From NCBI GenBank assembly GCA_029861675.1, contig JAOTYV010000151.1:1-11040 (forward strand): a stretch of 11,040 bases of DNA. The letters run 5' to 3'. Of this stretch, positions 1 to 5,300 are shown one piece after another. The stretch comes from Alphaproteobacteria bacterium (GTDB lineage Bacteria > Pseudomonadota > Alphaproteobacteria > UBA8366). Numbering within the stretch: the first letter of the stretch is position 1; each line of letters begins with the position of its first letter. The position numbers were made by a program, and so were the translations under genes. The notes under the pieces are model-generated. The model had not been told where the DNA came from and did not search any database. It worked only from the letters and a program-made list of their open reading frames with translations.

Positions 1-94
1 AAGAAACGGACCATGCAAAAGCGCCGCTTGTCCCATCAGCAACAAGCCGCTTAACATCAACAAAAGATGAGCCAGATCCTCCGGTACGAGACAT
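1..94 (-). CDS. Possible N-terminus of a leftward gene (3' truncated by window edge), alternative to the + frame
   Basis: An ATG at 94-92 on the minus strand opens a frame with no stop to the window edge, about 31 residues beginning MSRTGGSGSSFVDVKRLVAD. It is too short to recognise. If real, the AT-rich hexamer repeat at 129-152 (TATAAA units on this strand) and the palindrome at 158-176 would lie upstream, where a promoter and operator belong. Against it, no good Shine-Dalgarno sequence precedes the ATG, and G+C is highest at codon position 2, which is unusual for coding DNA. At most one of this frame and the overlapping + frame is likely to be a gene. Sequence to the left of the window would decide. 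Confidence 0.22.
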   Translation of the reverse strand, partial: MSRTGGSGSSFVDVKRLVADGTSGAFAWSVS

Positions 95-194
95 ATTCAG
101 ACGGCCCAAACGTTTCGATGACGGACAATTTATATTTATATTTATATTTATATTATTAGTAGTAGTGGCTACTACTTTTGAGATTGCTGGGTAA
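3..194 (+). CDS. C-terminal part of an unrecognised protein ending in a membrane segment (5' truncated, tentative)
   Basis: The frame is open from the window edge to TAA at 192-194, giving 63 residues of a protein whose start lies outside. The visible part is a Pro/Ser/Thr-rich, charged stretch, then RRPKRFDDGQ, then FIFIFIFILLVVVATTF, then EIAG and the stop. The hydrophobic run is long enough for one membrane helix, and the basic residues before it would place the N-terminus in the cytoplasm, as in a tail-anchored protein. The FI dipeptides are encoded by the tandem hexamer at 129-152. G+C by codon position in 3-128 is roughly 64, 52 and 36 percent for positions 1, 2 and 3. That order suits a real but AT-leaning gene, unlike the G/C-ending genes downstream, and would fit foreign origin. 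I do not recognise the family. The opposite strand is also open here, so this could be a chance frame. Confidence 0.3.
   Translation, partial: ETDHAKAPLVPSATSRLTSTKDEPDPPVRDIFRRPKRFDDGQFIFIFIFILLVVVATTFEIAG
129..152. repeat. Tandem hexanucleotide repeat (TTTATA)x4
   Basis: Four perfect copies of TTTATA lie head to tail at 129-134, 135-140, 141-146 and 147-152, followed by a decaying TTATTA. The surrounding DNA is GC-rich, so the tract stands out. Because the unit is six bases long, slippage would never shift a reading frame. In the + frame it would add or remove Phe-Ile pairs in a membrane helix. On the minus strand it would change the length of a promoter-like AT tract. Confidence 0.9.
158..176. 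repeat. Perfect inverted repeat AGTAGTAG-TGG-CTACTACT
   Basis: The arms 158-165 and 169-176 are exact reverse complements with a 3-nt centre, followed by a short T run (176-179). It could be an operator for a leftward gene or a weak hairpin. In the + frame it falls within the codons for the Val-Val-Val-Ala-Thr-Thr part of the membrane segment. An 8-bp AT-rich stem with a 3-nt loop is weak for a terminator. Confidence 0.55.
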
Positions 195-551
195 TTGAAT
201 GGGTTTTTTGAGCTTAAATTGGGAGCGGCGGAGCACGGGGCCTACCGCGAGGGTAAGGCGACGCAAGAGTCCGGACCACCACTCAGCAACTTTCAGTTTT
301 CCCCAACAGCGGGCATGAATTAGCAGCGGCGGAGAGTCCGGTTATGAAAAATTAGGGACAGTATACAGTTATCCATCCTCTTTGCCGTAGGGGCCGCCGG
401 AACGTTTCCAACAACCACGAAATTCGACGGGACACCGCTGCTCGAACTCCTGCATCCGTGCAAGGCGGCGGGCGAAGGGGTACATTGGGCGTTAGGGCCG
501 TTCACCCGAAGGCCAGCGGATTTAAAAGCAAGGATACGAGGCAGAGCCGAA
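195..551. other. Intergenic stretch with repeated short motifs, no intact gene
   Basis: No convincing gene was found. The 10-mer AGCGGCGGAG occurs at 224-233 and 325-334, and GAGTCCGG occurs at 267-274 and 334-341. The second copies of both are fused to each other, which suggests a degraded repeat or element end. The motif GGGACAGTATAC lies at 355-366. From memory, similar words occur at ends of palindromic intergenic repeats in proteobacteria, but I cannot confirm that. The dehydrogenase frame is open upstream from 348 and another stretch is open in the same phase at 195-320, but neither has a credible start. The ribosome binding site of the dehydrogenase (GAGG at 538-541) is at the right end. 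Confidence 0.5.
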
Positions 552-1529
552 ATGAAGGTTGCCGTACTCGACGACTACATGAAAATCGCCGGCAGTCTGG
601 CCGACTGGACGTCGCTGCCGGATCATGTGCACACCGATTTCTTTTACGAGAAACTTCCCGAGGGAACGGACGCGCGCGCCGCGGCGCTGGCGGATTACGA
701 CGTGCTGGTGGTGACGCGGGAGCGCACGCCTTTGCCCAAGGAATTGCTGGAGCGCTTGCCCAAGCTGAAGTTCATCGCGTCGCCCGAGATGCACAACCGG
801 GTCATCGATTTCGATTACTGTCGCGAGAAGGGCATCCCGGTTTGCGGCACCACGCCGCGCCCATCGCCGACGTTCGAGCTGACCTGGGCGCTGATCCTGG
901 CCTTGGCGAAAAACGTCACCATTGACGACCGGGCGATGCGCGAGGGACAATGGCAGACCGTCGTCGGCACGGAGATCAGGAACAAGACGCTCGGCGTCAT
1001 CGGGCTCGGCCGGATCGGCTCGGAAGTCGCCAAGGTCGGAAACGCCTTTGGCATGAAGGTTATCGCCTGGAGCGAGAATATGACGGCCGAACTGGCCGGG
1101 GAATGCGGCGCGACCCTCGTCTCCAAAGACGATCTGTTCCGCCAATCGGATTACGTTGCCGTATTGGTCATACAGAGCGACCGGACCATCGGTCTTGTCG
1201 GCGCGCACGAGATCGGCTTGATGAAGCCGGATGCCTATCTGGTGAACCCGGCGCGCGGTCCCATCGTCGACGAGGCGGCATTGGTGGACGCCTTGCGGAA
1301 CAACCGTATCGCCGGCGCCGGCCTCGACGTCTACGACGAGGAGCCGCTGCCGGTCGATCATCCGTTCCGGGGACTTCCCAATACGGTGCTGATGCCGCAT
1401 GTCGCCGGTTTTACCCGGGAACACTACGCACACTGGTACAACGGCATGCTGGAGGACGTGCGGTCCTGGCTTGACGGCACGGTGATCAACGAAATCCACG
1501 GCAGCGGTATCGTCGCGGTGCGGGTTTAA
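552..1529 (+). CDS. D-2-hydroxyacid dehydrogenase family protein
   Basis: A cytoplasmic NAD(P)-dependent enzyme expected to interconvert a 2-oxoacid and the corresponding D-2-hydroxyacid; the substrate is unknown. The 325 residues match family length. The N-terminal catalytic half opens MKVAVLDDYMKIA. The Rossmann dinucleotide loop is GLGRIG at 151-156. The three family catalytic residues are visible: Arg235 in NPARGPIVD, Glu264 in VYDEEPLP and His283 in MPHVAGFT. The second beta strand of the Rossmann fold ends AWSENMT without the aspartate typical of strict NAD enzymes, so cofactor preference is open. The substrate loop reads ASPEMHNRVID, where I would expect something like TTGMRNASID, so a Gly and an Arg are replaced by Glu and His. 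The start follows GAGG at 538-541 with 10-nt spacing. A same-strand lactonase-like gene lies 132 bp downstream. Confidence 0.93.
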   Translation: MKVAVLDDYMKIAGSLADWTSLPDHVHTDFFYEKLPEGTDARAAALADYDVLVVTRERTPLPKELLERLPKLKFIASPEMHNRVIDFDYCREKGIPVCGTTPRPSPTFELTWALILALAKNVTIDDRAMREGQWQTVVGTEIRNKTLGVIGLGRIGSEVAKVGNAFGMKVIAWSENMTAELAGECGATLVSKDDLFRQSDYVAVLVIQSDRTIGLVGAHEIGLMKPDAYLVNPARGPIVDEAALVDALRNNRIAGAGLDVYDEEPLPVDHPFRGLPNTVLMPHVAGFTREHYAHWYNGMLEDVRSWLDGTVINEIHGSGIVAVRV

Positions 1530-1583
1530 GGGTCCGCCATCTTCATCTCATGCTGCGCAAACCGTTACAGGCGCGCGCGGACT

Positions 1584-1650
1584 CTTAGAGCAAATCCCGA
1601 GCGAACCGAAACGGTTCGCGACGACGTATTTGCGAAAAAAATGGCCTAGA
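1584..1650. repeat. Palindromic intergenic element between the dehydrogenase and lactonase genes
   Basis: The core is a perfect 8-bp inverted repeat, GCGAACCG (1601-1608) and CGGTTCGC (1612-1619), around AAA. An outer pair, GCAAAT (1590-1595) and ATTTGC (1628-1633), flanks it, with CTTAGAG on the left and CCTAGA on the right. The design, an AGAGCAAAT-type arm around a CGAACCG/CGGTTCG core, resembles palindromic repeats common between genes of alphaproteobacteria; this family link is from memory. As RNA it would fold into a stem that may end or stabilise the dehydrogenase transcript. Outer-arm limits are approximate. Confidence 0.55.
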
Positions 1651-1661
1651 AAGAACACGAT

Positions 1662-2504
1662 ATGACCGATCTCACTGTACTGCTCGAAGGCTTGTATTTC
1701 GGCGAAGGGCCGCGCTGGCGCGACGGTCATTTATACCTGTCCGATTTCTATGCGCATGAGGTGTTGAAGGTCGATCTCGATGGCAACCGGGAACGGGTCG
1801 CGCATGTCCCCAATCAACCGTCGGGTCTCGGCTGGTTGCCGGACGGGACGATGCTGATCGTCTCCATGAAGGATCGCAAACTCTTGAAACTGACCGATGA
1901 GGGCCCCGTCGCCTATGCCGACCTGTCGTCCGTCGCGGGCTTCCATTGCAACGATATGGTCGTAAGTACCGAGGGACGCGCGTATGTCGGTAATTTCGGC
2001 TACGACCATTACAGCGAGCCGGAAGAGAAGACGGCGGATCTGGCCCGGGTCGATCCGGACGGGTCGGTGCATTGCGCGGCGACCGGCCTTAGATTCCCGA
2101 ACGGCAGCGTCATCACGCCCGACGCCAAGACCCTGGTTGTCGGAGAGACGCGCGGCAACCGATTGACCGCCTGGGATATCGGGCCGGGCGGGGTGTTGGC
2201 GAACCGGCGGGTCTGGGCCGATCTCGGGCGCAACTTTCCGGACGGTATCTGCCTCGACGAACAGGGGGCCATCTGGGTTGCCGATCCCCGCCTCAAGGAA
2301 ACCATCCGCGTCCGGGAAGGCGGCGAGGTCACCCACCGCATCTCGACCGGCGACAACGGGTCTTACGCCTGCATGTTGGGCGGCGAGGACCGCAGGACGC
2401 TTTTCATTTGCACCGCACCGGGCTCGGGTCCCGGCGCCGCCGAGGCGCGGCATGGCCGGATCGAATATTGCCATGTCGAGGTGCCCGGGGCGGGACTGCC
2501 ATAA
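1662..2504 (+). CDS. SMP-30/gluconolactonase/LRE family protein (predicted lactonase)
   Basis: A predicted soluble, metal-dependent six-bladed beta-propeller hydrolase of the SMP-30/gluconolactonase family, which opens sugar-acid or other lactones. Its 280 residues are within the usual range. The metal and substrate positions known from the family can be traced: Glu15 in FGEGPRW, Asn97-Asp98 in HCNDMVV, Asn147 in RFPNGS and Asp194 in FPDGICLD. Propeller-like repeats such as PDGTMLIVS, EGRAYVGN and QGAIWVAD recur along the chain. No signal peptide is visible. The start is the first ATG in a frame opening just after a short stop-containing tract; the ribosome site is weak (AGAAAGAA). It lies 132 bp after the dehydrogenase on the same strand, and the two could act in succession on an aldonic acid or lactone. 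The exact lactone cannot be told. Confidence 0.9.
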   Translation: MTDLTVLLEGLYFGEGPRWRDGHLYLSDFYAHEVLKVDLDGNRERVAHVPNQPSGLGWLPDGTMLIVSMKDRKLLKLTDEGPVAYADLSSVAGFHCNDMVVSTEGRAYVGNFGYDHYSEPEEKTADLARVDPDGSVHCAATGLRFPNGSVITPDAKTLVVGETRGNRLTAWDIGPGGVLANRRVWADLGRNFPDGICLDEQGAIWVADPRLKETIRVREGGEVTHRISTGDNGSYACMLGGEDRRTLFICTAPGSGPGAAEARHGRIEYCHVEVPGAGLP

Positions 2505-2621
2505 GAAGCAGCGAGCCGACCGACTGAGCGGCTTCGATCTGGATGCCAGATGTTTGCCTCTGGCGAAATTCAGATGCGACAGCGTTTCTGTCGAACTTCC
2601 GCTGTTTGGTTTTGCCCTGAA

Positions 2622-2756
2622 TTAGTGGACATACAGCCAAATAGAACGAGACCGCGCGGAGGGGGCGGGCCCCGAAAGCAGTTTATGGATGTACATCATC
2701 ACCGCGAGGCGGAGCCCCTCGGATGAGCGGTTGAAATTGCGGAAGCGATTCGTCAT
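2622..2756 (-). pseudogene. Truncated IS6-family-like transposase, N-terminal fragment
   Basis: The ATG at 2756-2754 starts a 44-residue frame. It opens MTNRFRNFNRSSEG and continues LRLAVMMYI. From memory, many rhizobial-type IS6 transposases begin with a similar FxFNSSPEVIRL-VMMYVRYPLSLR pattern. Similarity seems to fade after IHKLLS, where RYPLS would be expected, and the frame stops 20 residues later. The helix-turn-helix remainder and the whole DDE catalytic domain are missing, so no active enzyme is made. It indicates past insertion and decay next to the lactonase and AhpD-like genes. Confidence 0.5.
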
Positions 2757-2800
2757 TCCCCGAGGCTACGGACTGACCGTTATTTTGCTCCGACACTGCC
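2622..2800 (-). mobile_element. 5' remnant of an IS6-family-like insertion sequence
   Basis: The minus strand shows a tip-like sequence GGCAGTGTCGGAGCAAA (2800 down to 2784), which loosely resembles the IS6 terminal repeat pattern (GGCACTGTTGCAAA in IS26). About 28 bp further inside, a reading frame begins whose first residues look like an IS6-family transposase N-terminus. The right end and nearly all of the transposase are missing, so the element is dead. The left limit is arbitrary: it is set at the stop of the remnant frame. The family assignment rests on recalled sequence similarity. Confidence 0.5.
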
Positions 2801-2939
2801 CCGCCGCGTCCGCTGCATGCCGAATTGTGGGCCCTGCAGTGGTCTCTCTGCCGTATACCGCAATTTTTCCAACCAGATCAGTTTGCAACAGGTAGGAAAG
2901 GATCGCTTGCTGCCAAGCTGGGCCAGCTGGGCGTCTCCG

Positions 2940-3512
2940 TCAATCGTCCGGCGCGCCGCCCTCCTGTTTCGCGAATTTCGGGTACATGTTGACGTAGCCG
3001 AGTGCGATGCGTTTCTGCGCATGCTCCTTTGCCAAGTCCCTGGAAATCGGGATGAACCCGTGCCCCTCGACCAGCCGCTGCATGAAACACATGCGCGCGG
3101 TTACGGCGATCGCGTCGTGCAGCGCTTTCTCGTCCCAGCCGGCATCGAACACCGCATCGGCATCGGCCTGGGTCATGTCGGCGGGAGACAGGGTGAGCTT
3201 CCGGACAAACGCCAGCACGGGTTTCAGCCGCGCATCGACCGGCGCGGAGTCGGGATCGTCGAGCAGCGTGTCGAGCAGGCCCTCCTCGATCCCCCAGGCG
3301 TGCGCCACCTCCGCATGCGCACCATAGACGAAGGCGCAGCCGGCCACGCCGGCGGCGTAGGCGAAGATCAGCTCGCGCTCGCCCGGGCTCAAAGGCGACG
3401 GCCCGTTCATGAGCGCCTGGCTCATCTCCGACCAGGGGCCGTAGAGCTCGGGATAGGTCATGAAAACGGTCGGGGGCGCGGCGGTATCCGGCATCGATTT
3501 GAAGAATGGCAT
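2940..3512 (-). CDS. Carboxymuconolactone decarboxylase / AhpD-like family protein
   Basis: A small all-helical cytoplasmic protein (190 residues) of the carboxymuconolactone decarboxylase/AhpD superfamily, whose members are decarboxylases or peroxidase-partner proteins. The core helix pair reads LSPGERELIFAYAAG, then VAGCAFVYGAHAEVA. The AhpD-type motif CxxC-x3-H is only partly kept: Cys59 and His66 are present, but the position of the second Cys is Val62. A thiol-disulfide peroxidase-support role is therefore doubtful and another activity is more likely. The start at 3512 is preferred over an upstream ATG at 3596 because an AGGA motif precedes it and family-like sequence begins there. It is transcribed divergently from the rhodanese gene across 144 bp, so the two may be co-regulated. 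Confidence 0.82.
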   Translation of the reverse strand: MPFFKSMPDTAAPPTVFMTYPELYGPWSEMSQALMNGPSPLSPGERELIFAYAAGVAGCAFVYGAHAEVAHAWGIEEGLLDTLLDDPDSAPVDARLKPVLAFVRKLTLSPADMTQADADAVFDAGWDEKALHDAIAVTARMCFMQRLVEGHGFIPISRDLAKEHAQKRIALGYVNMYPKFAKQEGGAPDD

Positions 3513-3602
3513 ATGCTTTCGGTCCTGTTGCTTCGGGAAGACGCGGACAGTGCGGCGATTGCGGTGGACGGTCGGCGCGCCGGCATCGCTCGCCAAACGG
3601 CC

Positions 3603-3622
3603 GCAGTAGTCTAAACTACCGC
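3603..3622. promoter_or_regulatory. Operator-like palindrome in the divergent AhpD-like/rhodanese intergenic region
   Basis: The sequence GC-a-GTAGT-CTAA-ACTAC-c-GC is a near-perfect dyad: a 5-bp core pair (3606-3610 and 3615-3619) with an outer GC/GC pair. It lies 34 bp before the rhodanese start and within the 144-bp divergent promoter region, a natural place for a repressor site. A second small dyad, GAAGA-CGA-TCTTC (3629-3641), abuts the ribosome binding site. No regulator for it is visible in the window. Confidence 0.3.
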
Positions 3623-3641
3623 ATCAGGGAAGACGATCTTC

Positions 3642-3650
3642 AGGGAGGAG
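3642..3650 (+). promoter_or_regulatory. Strong Shine-Dalgarno fixing a GTG start for the rhodanese gene
   Basis: AGGGAGGAG lies 6 nt before GTG at 3657. This purine-rich match to the 16S rRNA tail decides the non-ATG start of the rhodanese protein. Confidence 0.8.
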
Positions 3651-3656
3651 CATACC

Positions 3657-5255
3657 GTGAGCAAGGGCGTGGGGCGCATTGGCGCACAGGATTTGAAAAC
3701 GCAAACGCGGGATGGCGGCGAAATCGCCATTCTGGATGCGCGCGAAGAGATGACCTTCGGCAAGCGCCATTTGTTTCTGGCTTCCTGCGTTCCGCTCAGC
3801 CGGATGGAATTGTTGGTGGACGACCTGCTGCCGCGCCGCGACACGCGGGTCGTCTGGTGCGACGATGGCGACGGGCTGGCGGCACGCGCCGCGGACCGCA
3901 TGGCCGCGCTTGGATACACAAATGTGTCCATCCTGGACGGCGGACTCGCCGCCTGGGAAGCCGCCGGCTATCGCATCTACAGCGGCGTCCATGTGCCGAG
4001 CAAAGCCTTTGCCGAGGTGGTCGAGCACGACGCCGGGACACCCTGGATCACCGCCGAGCAGCTTAAATCGTTGATCGACGGCAAGGCCGACATCGCGATC
4101 TATGACAGCCGGTCCTACGAGGAATACAACAACAACAGCATTCCCGGCGCGATCAGCGTCCCCGGCGCCGAACTGGTGTATCGTTTCACCGATCTGACGC
4201 CATCGCCCGACACCATGGTGATCGTCAACTGCGGCGGCCGCACGCGCAGCATCATCGGCGCCCAGTCGCTGATCAACGCCGGCTTCCGGAACAAGATCGT
4301 CTCGCTGAAAGACGGCACGATGGCCTGGCACCTCGCCGGCCTCGACGTCGTGAACGGCGCAACGCACACCCCGCCGGACGTCTCGGAAAAGGGGCTCGAC
4401 GCGGCGTTGAGCGGTGCGGCGAAGGTGGCGGCGCTCTGCGATATCGCGAAAATCGACGCGGCGACCTTGAAGGCCTGGCGCGCCGAGGCGGACACGCAAA
4501 CTCTATACGTGCTCGATGTCCGGACGCCCGCGGAATACCAGGCGGGTCATCTGCCGGGCGTGCGGTCGGCGCCGGGCGGCCAGCTCGTGCAGGAAACCGA
4601 TAATCATATCGCCGTTTGGGGCGCGCGCGTCGTGCTCGTGGACGACAACGGTATCCGCGCCACCATGACCGCGTCCTGGCTGAAACAGATGGGCTGGATG
4701 GATGTCGCCACCCTGACGCTGGACGATGCGGGCGGCGCGCTGGAGAAAGGGCCGTACCGTCCGAAGGCGCTCGGGCTGGACCCGGCATCGCTGTCCAAGA
4801 TCGACGCGGCCACCCTGCATGAACGCCTGGACGCGGGGAACGCCGTTGTCGTCGATTTCGATTACAGCCGGCAATACCGGGCCGGCCATATTCCCGGCGC
4901 GACTTTTTCGACGCGGGCCGGTCTCGACAGCGTCCTGCGGAAACTGCCCAAGGCGGACGCCATCGTCTTCACGTCGCCGGACGGGTTGCTTGCCGGTCTG
5001 GCGGCGGCCGATGTCGCACAGGAGGCATCCGTGCCGGTGCTGGTGCTGTCCGGCGGCACGGCGGCGTGGACCGGCGCCGGTTATCCGCTCGAGGAAGGAC
5101 CCATGCCCGAGGGCGCCGACGACGTCTGGCTGTCCGCCCGCGAACTCAGCAAGAACCGCGAGGAAGCGATGCGCGCGTATCTTGCCTGGGAAATCGACCT
5201 GGTGAACCAGATGGCGACGGACGACGACCATCGATTTCAGATCCAAAAGGCATAA
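3657..5255 (+). CDS. Four-domain rhodanese-like sulfurtransferase
   Basis: The 532-residue cytoplasmic protein consists of four rhodanese-like modules at about 8-110, 130-230, 265-365 and 382-480, then an acidic helical tail. Rhodaneses carry sulfane sulfur as a cysteine persulfide. Domain 1 has Cys68 in VVWCDDGDG and domain 2 has Cys192 in the loop CGGRTRS, a typical single-domain rhodanese loop. Domain 3 has Asp329 (VVLVDDNG) and domain 4 has Ser440 (IVFTSPDG) where the cysteine belongs, so those two should be catalytically silent. Repeated family marks are ILDAR/IYDSR/VLDVR before each AGHxPGA-like turn and DGGLAAW/SGGTAAW near domain ends. No signal peptide. Start is GTG with a strong ribosome site. 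The acceptor is unknown; a role in organosulfur or thiol metabolism is inference. It is divergent from the AhpD-like gene and convergent with the PrpD-like gene. Confidence 0.92.
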   Translation: MSKGVGRIGAQDLKTQTRDGGEIAILDAREEMTFGKRHLFLASCVPLSRMELLVDDLLPRRDTRVVWCDDGDGLAARAADRMAALGYTNVSILDGGLAAWEAAGYRIYSGVHVPSKAFAEVVEHDAGTPWITAEQLKSLIDGKADIAIYDSRSYEEYNNNSIPGAISVPGAELVYRFTDLTPSPDTMVIVNCGGRTRSIIGAQSLINAGFRNKIVSLKDGTMAWHLAGLDVVNGATHTPPDVSEKGLDAALSGAAKVAALCDIAKIDAATLKAWRAEADTQTLYVLDVRTPAEYQAGHLPGVRSAPGGQLVQETDNHIAVWGARVVLVDDNGIRATMTASWLKQMGWMDVATLTLDDAGGALEKGPYRPKALGLDPASLSKIDAATLHERLDAGNAVVVDFDYSRQYRAGHIPGATFSTRAGLDSVLRKLPKADAIVFTSPDGLLAGLAAADVAQEASVPVLVLSGGTAAWTGAGYPLEEGPMPEGADDVWLSARELSKNREEAMRAYLAWEIDLVNQMATDDDHRFQIQKA

Positions 5256-5300
5256 CGCGGAATTTACTCAAGCCGCACTCGCCTCGGCCGCGCCGCCGCG

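Larger units (their letters stand above)
2505..2939. other. Gene-poor stretch with small hairpins and an IS remnant
   Basis: After the lactonase gene come two short hairpins: ATCTGG/CCAGAT at 2537-2551 and CGACAG/CTGTCG at 2577-2593. Neither has a T run, so either may serve as a weak transcript end. The middle (2622-2800) holds a transposase stump, described separately. The 10-bp palindrome GATGTACATC (2688-2697) lies inside it. An odd palindrome AGCTGG-G-CCAGCT at 2916-2928 sits just beyond the stop of the leftward AhpD-like gene. I see no other gene here. Confidence 0.6.

Noticed and set aside
240..345. Possible structured RNA such as RNase P, suggested by GAGTCCGG
   Set aside because: The conserved cores of RNase P RNA are not present, and no closed set of helices was found.
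348..551. In-frame upstream extension of the dehydrogenase
   Set aside because: The frame is open but has no ATG, and the MKVAVLDDY opening at 552 is typical of the family start.
522..1499. 325-codon minus-strand open frame
   Set aside because: Antisense to the dehydrogenase with intact catalytic residues.
2404..2640. 78-codon minus-strand frame overlapping the lactonase 3' end
   Set aside because: It overlaps the lactonase coding end, has no ribosome site, and its apparent likeness to transposase leaders could not be supported.
2817..3614. 265-codon plus-strand frame
   Set aside because: Antisense to the AhpD-like gene, composition atypical.
3624..5246. Minus-strand frames opposite the rhodanese gene
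   Set aside because: Shadows of a gene with clear rhodanese motifs and a strong ribosome site; no motifs in the antisense frames.
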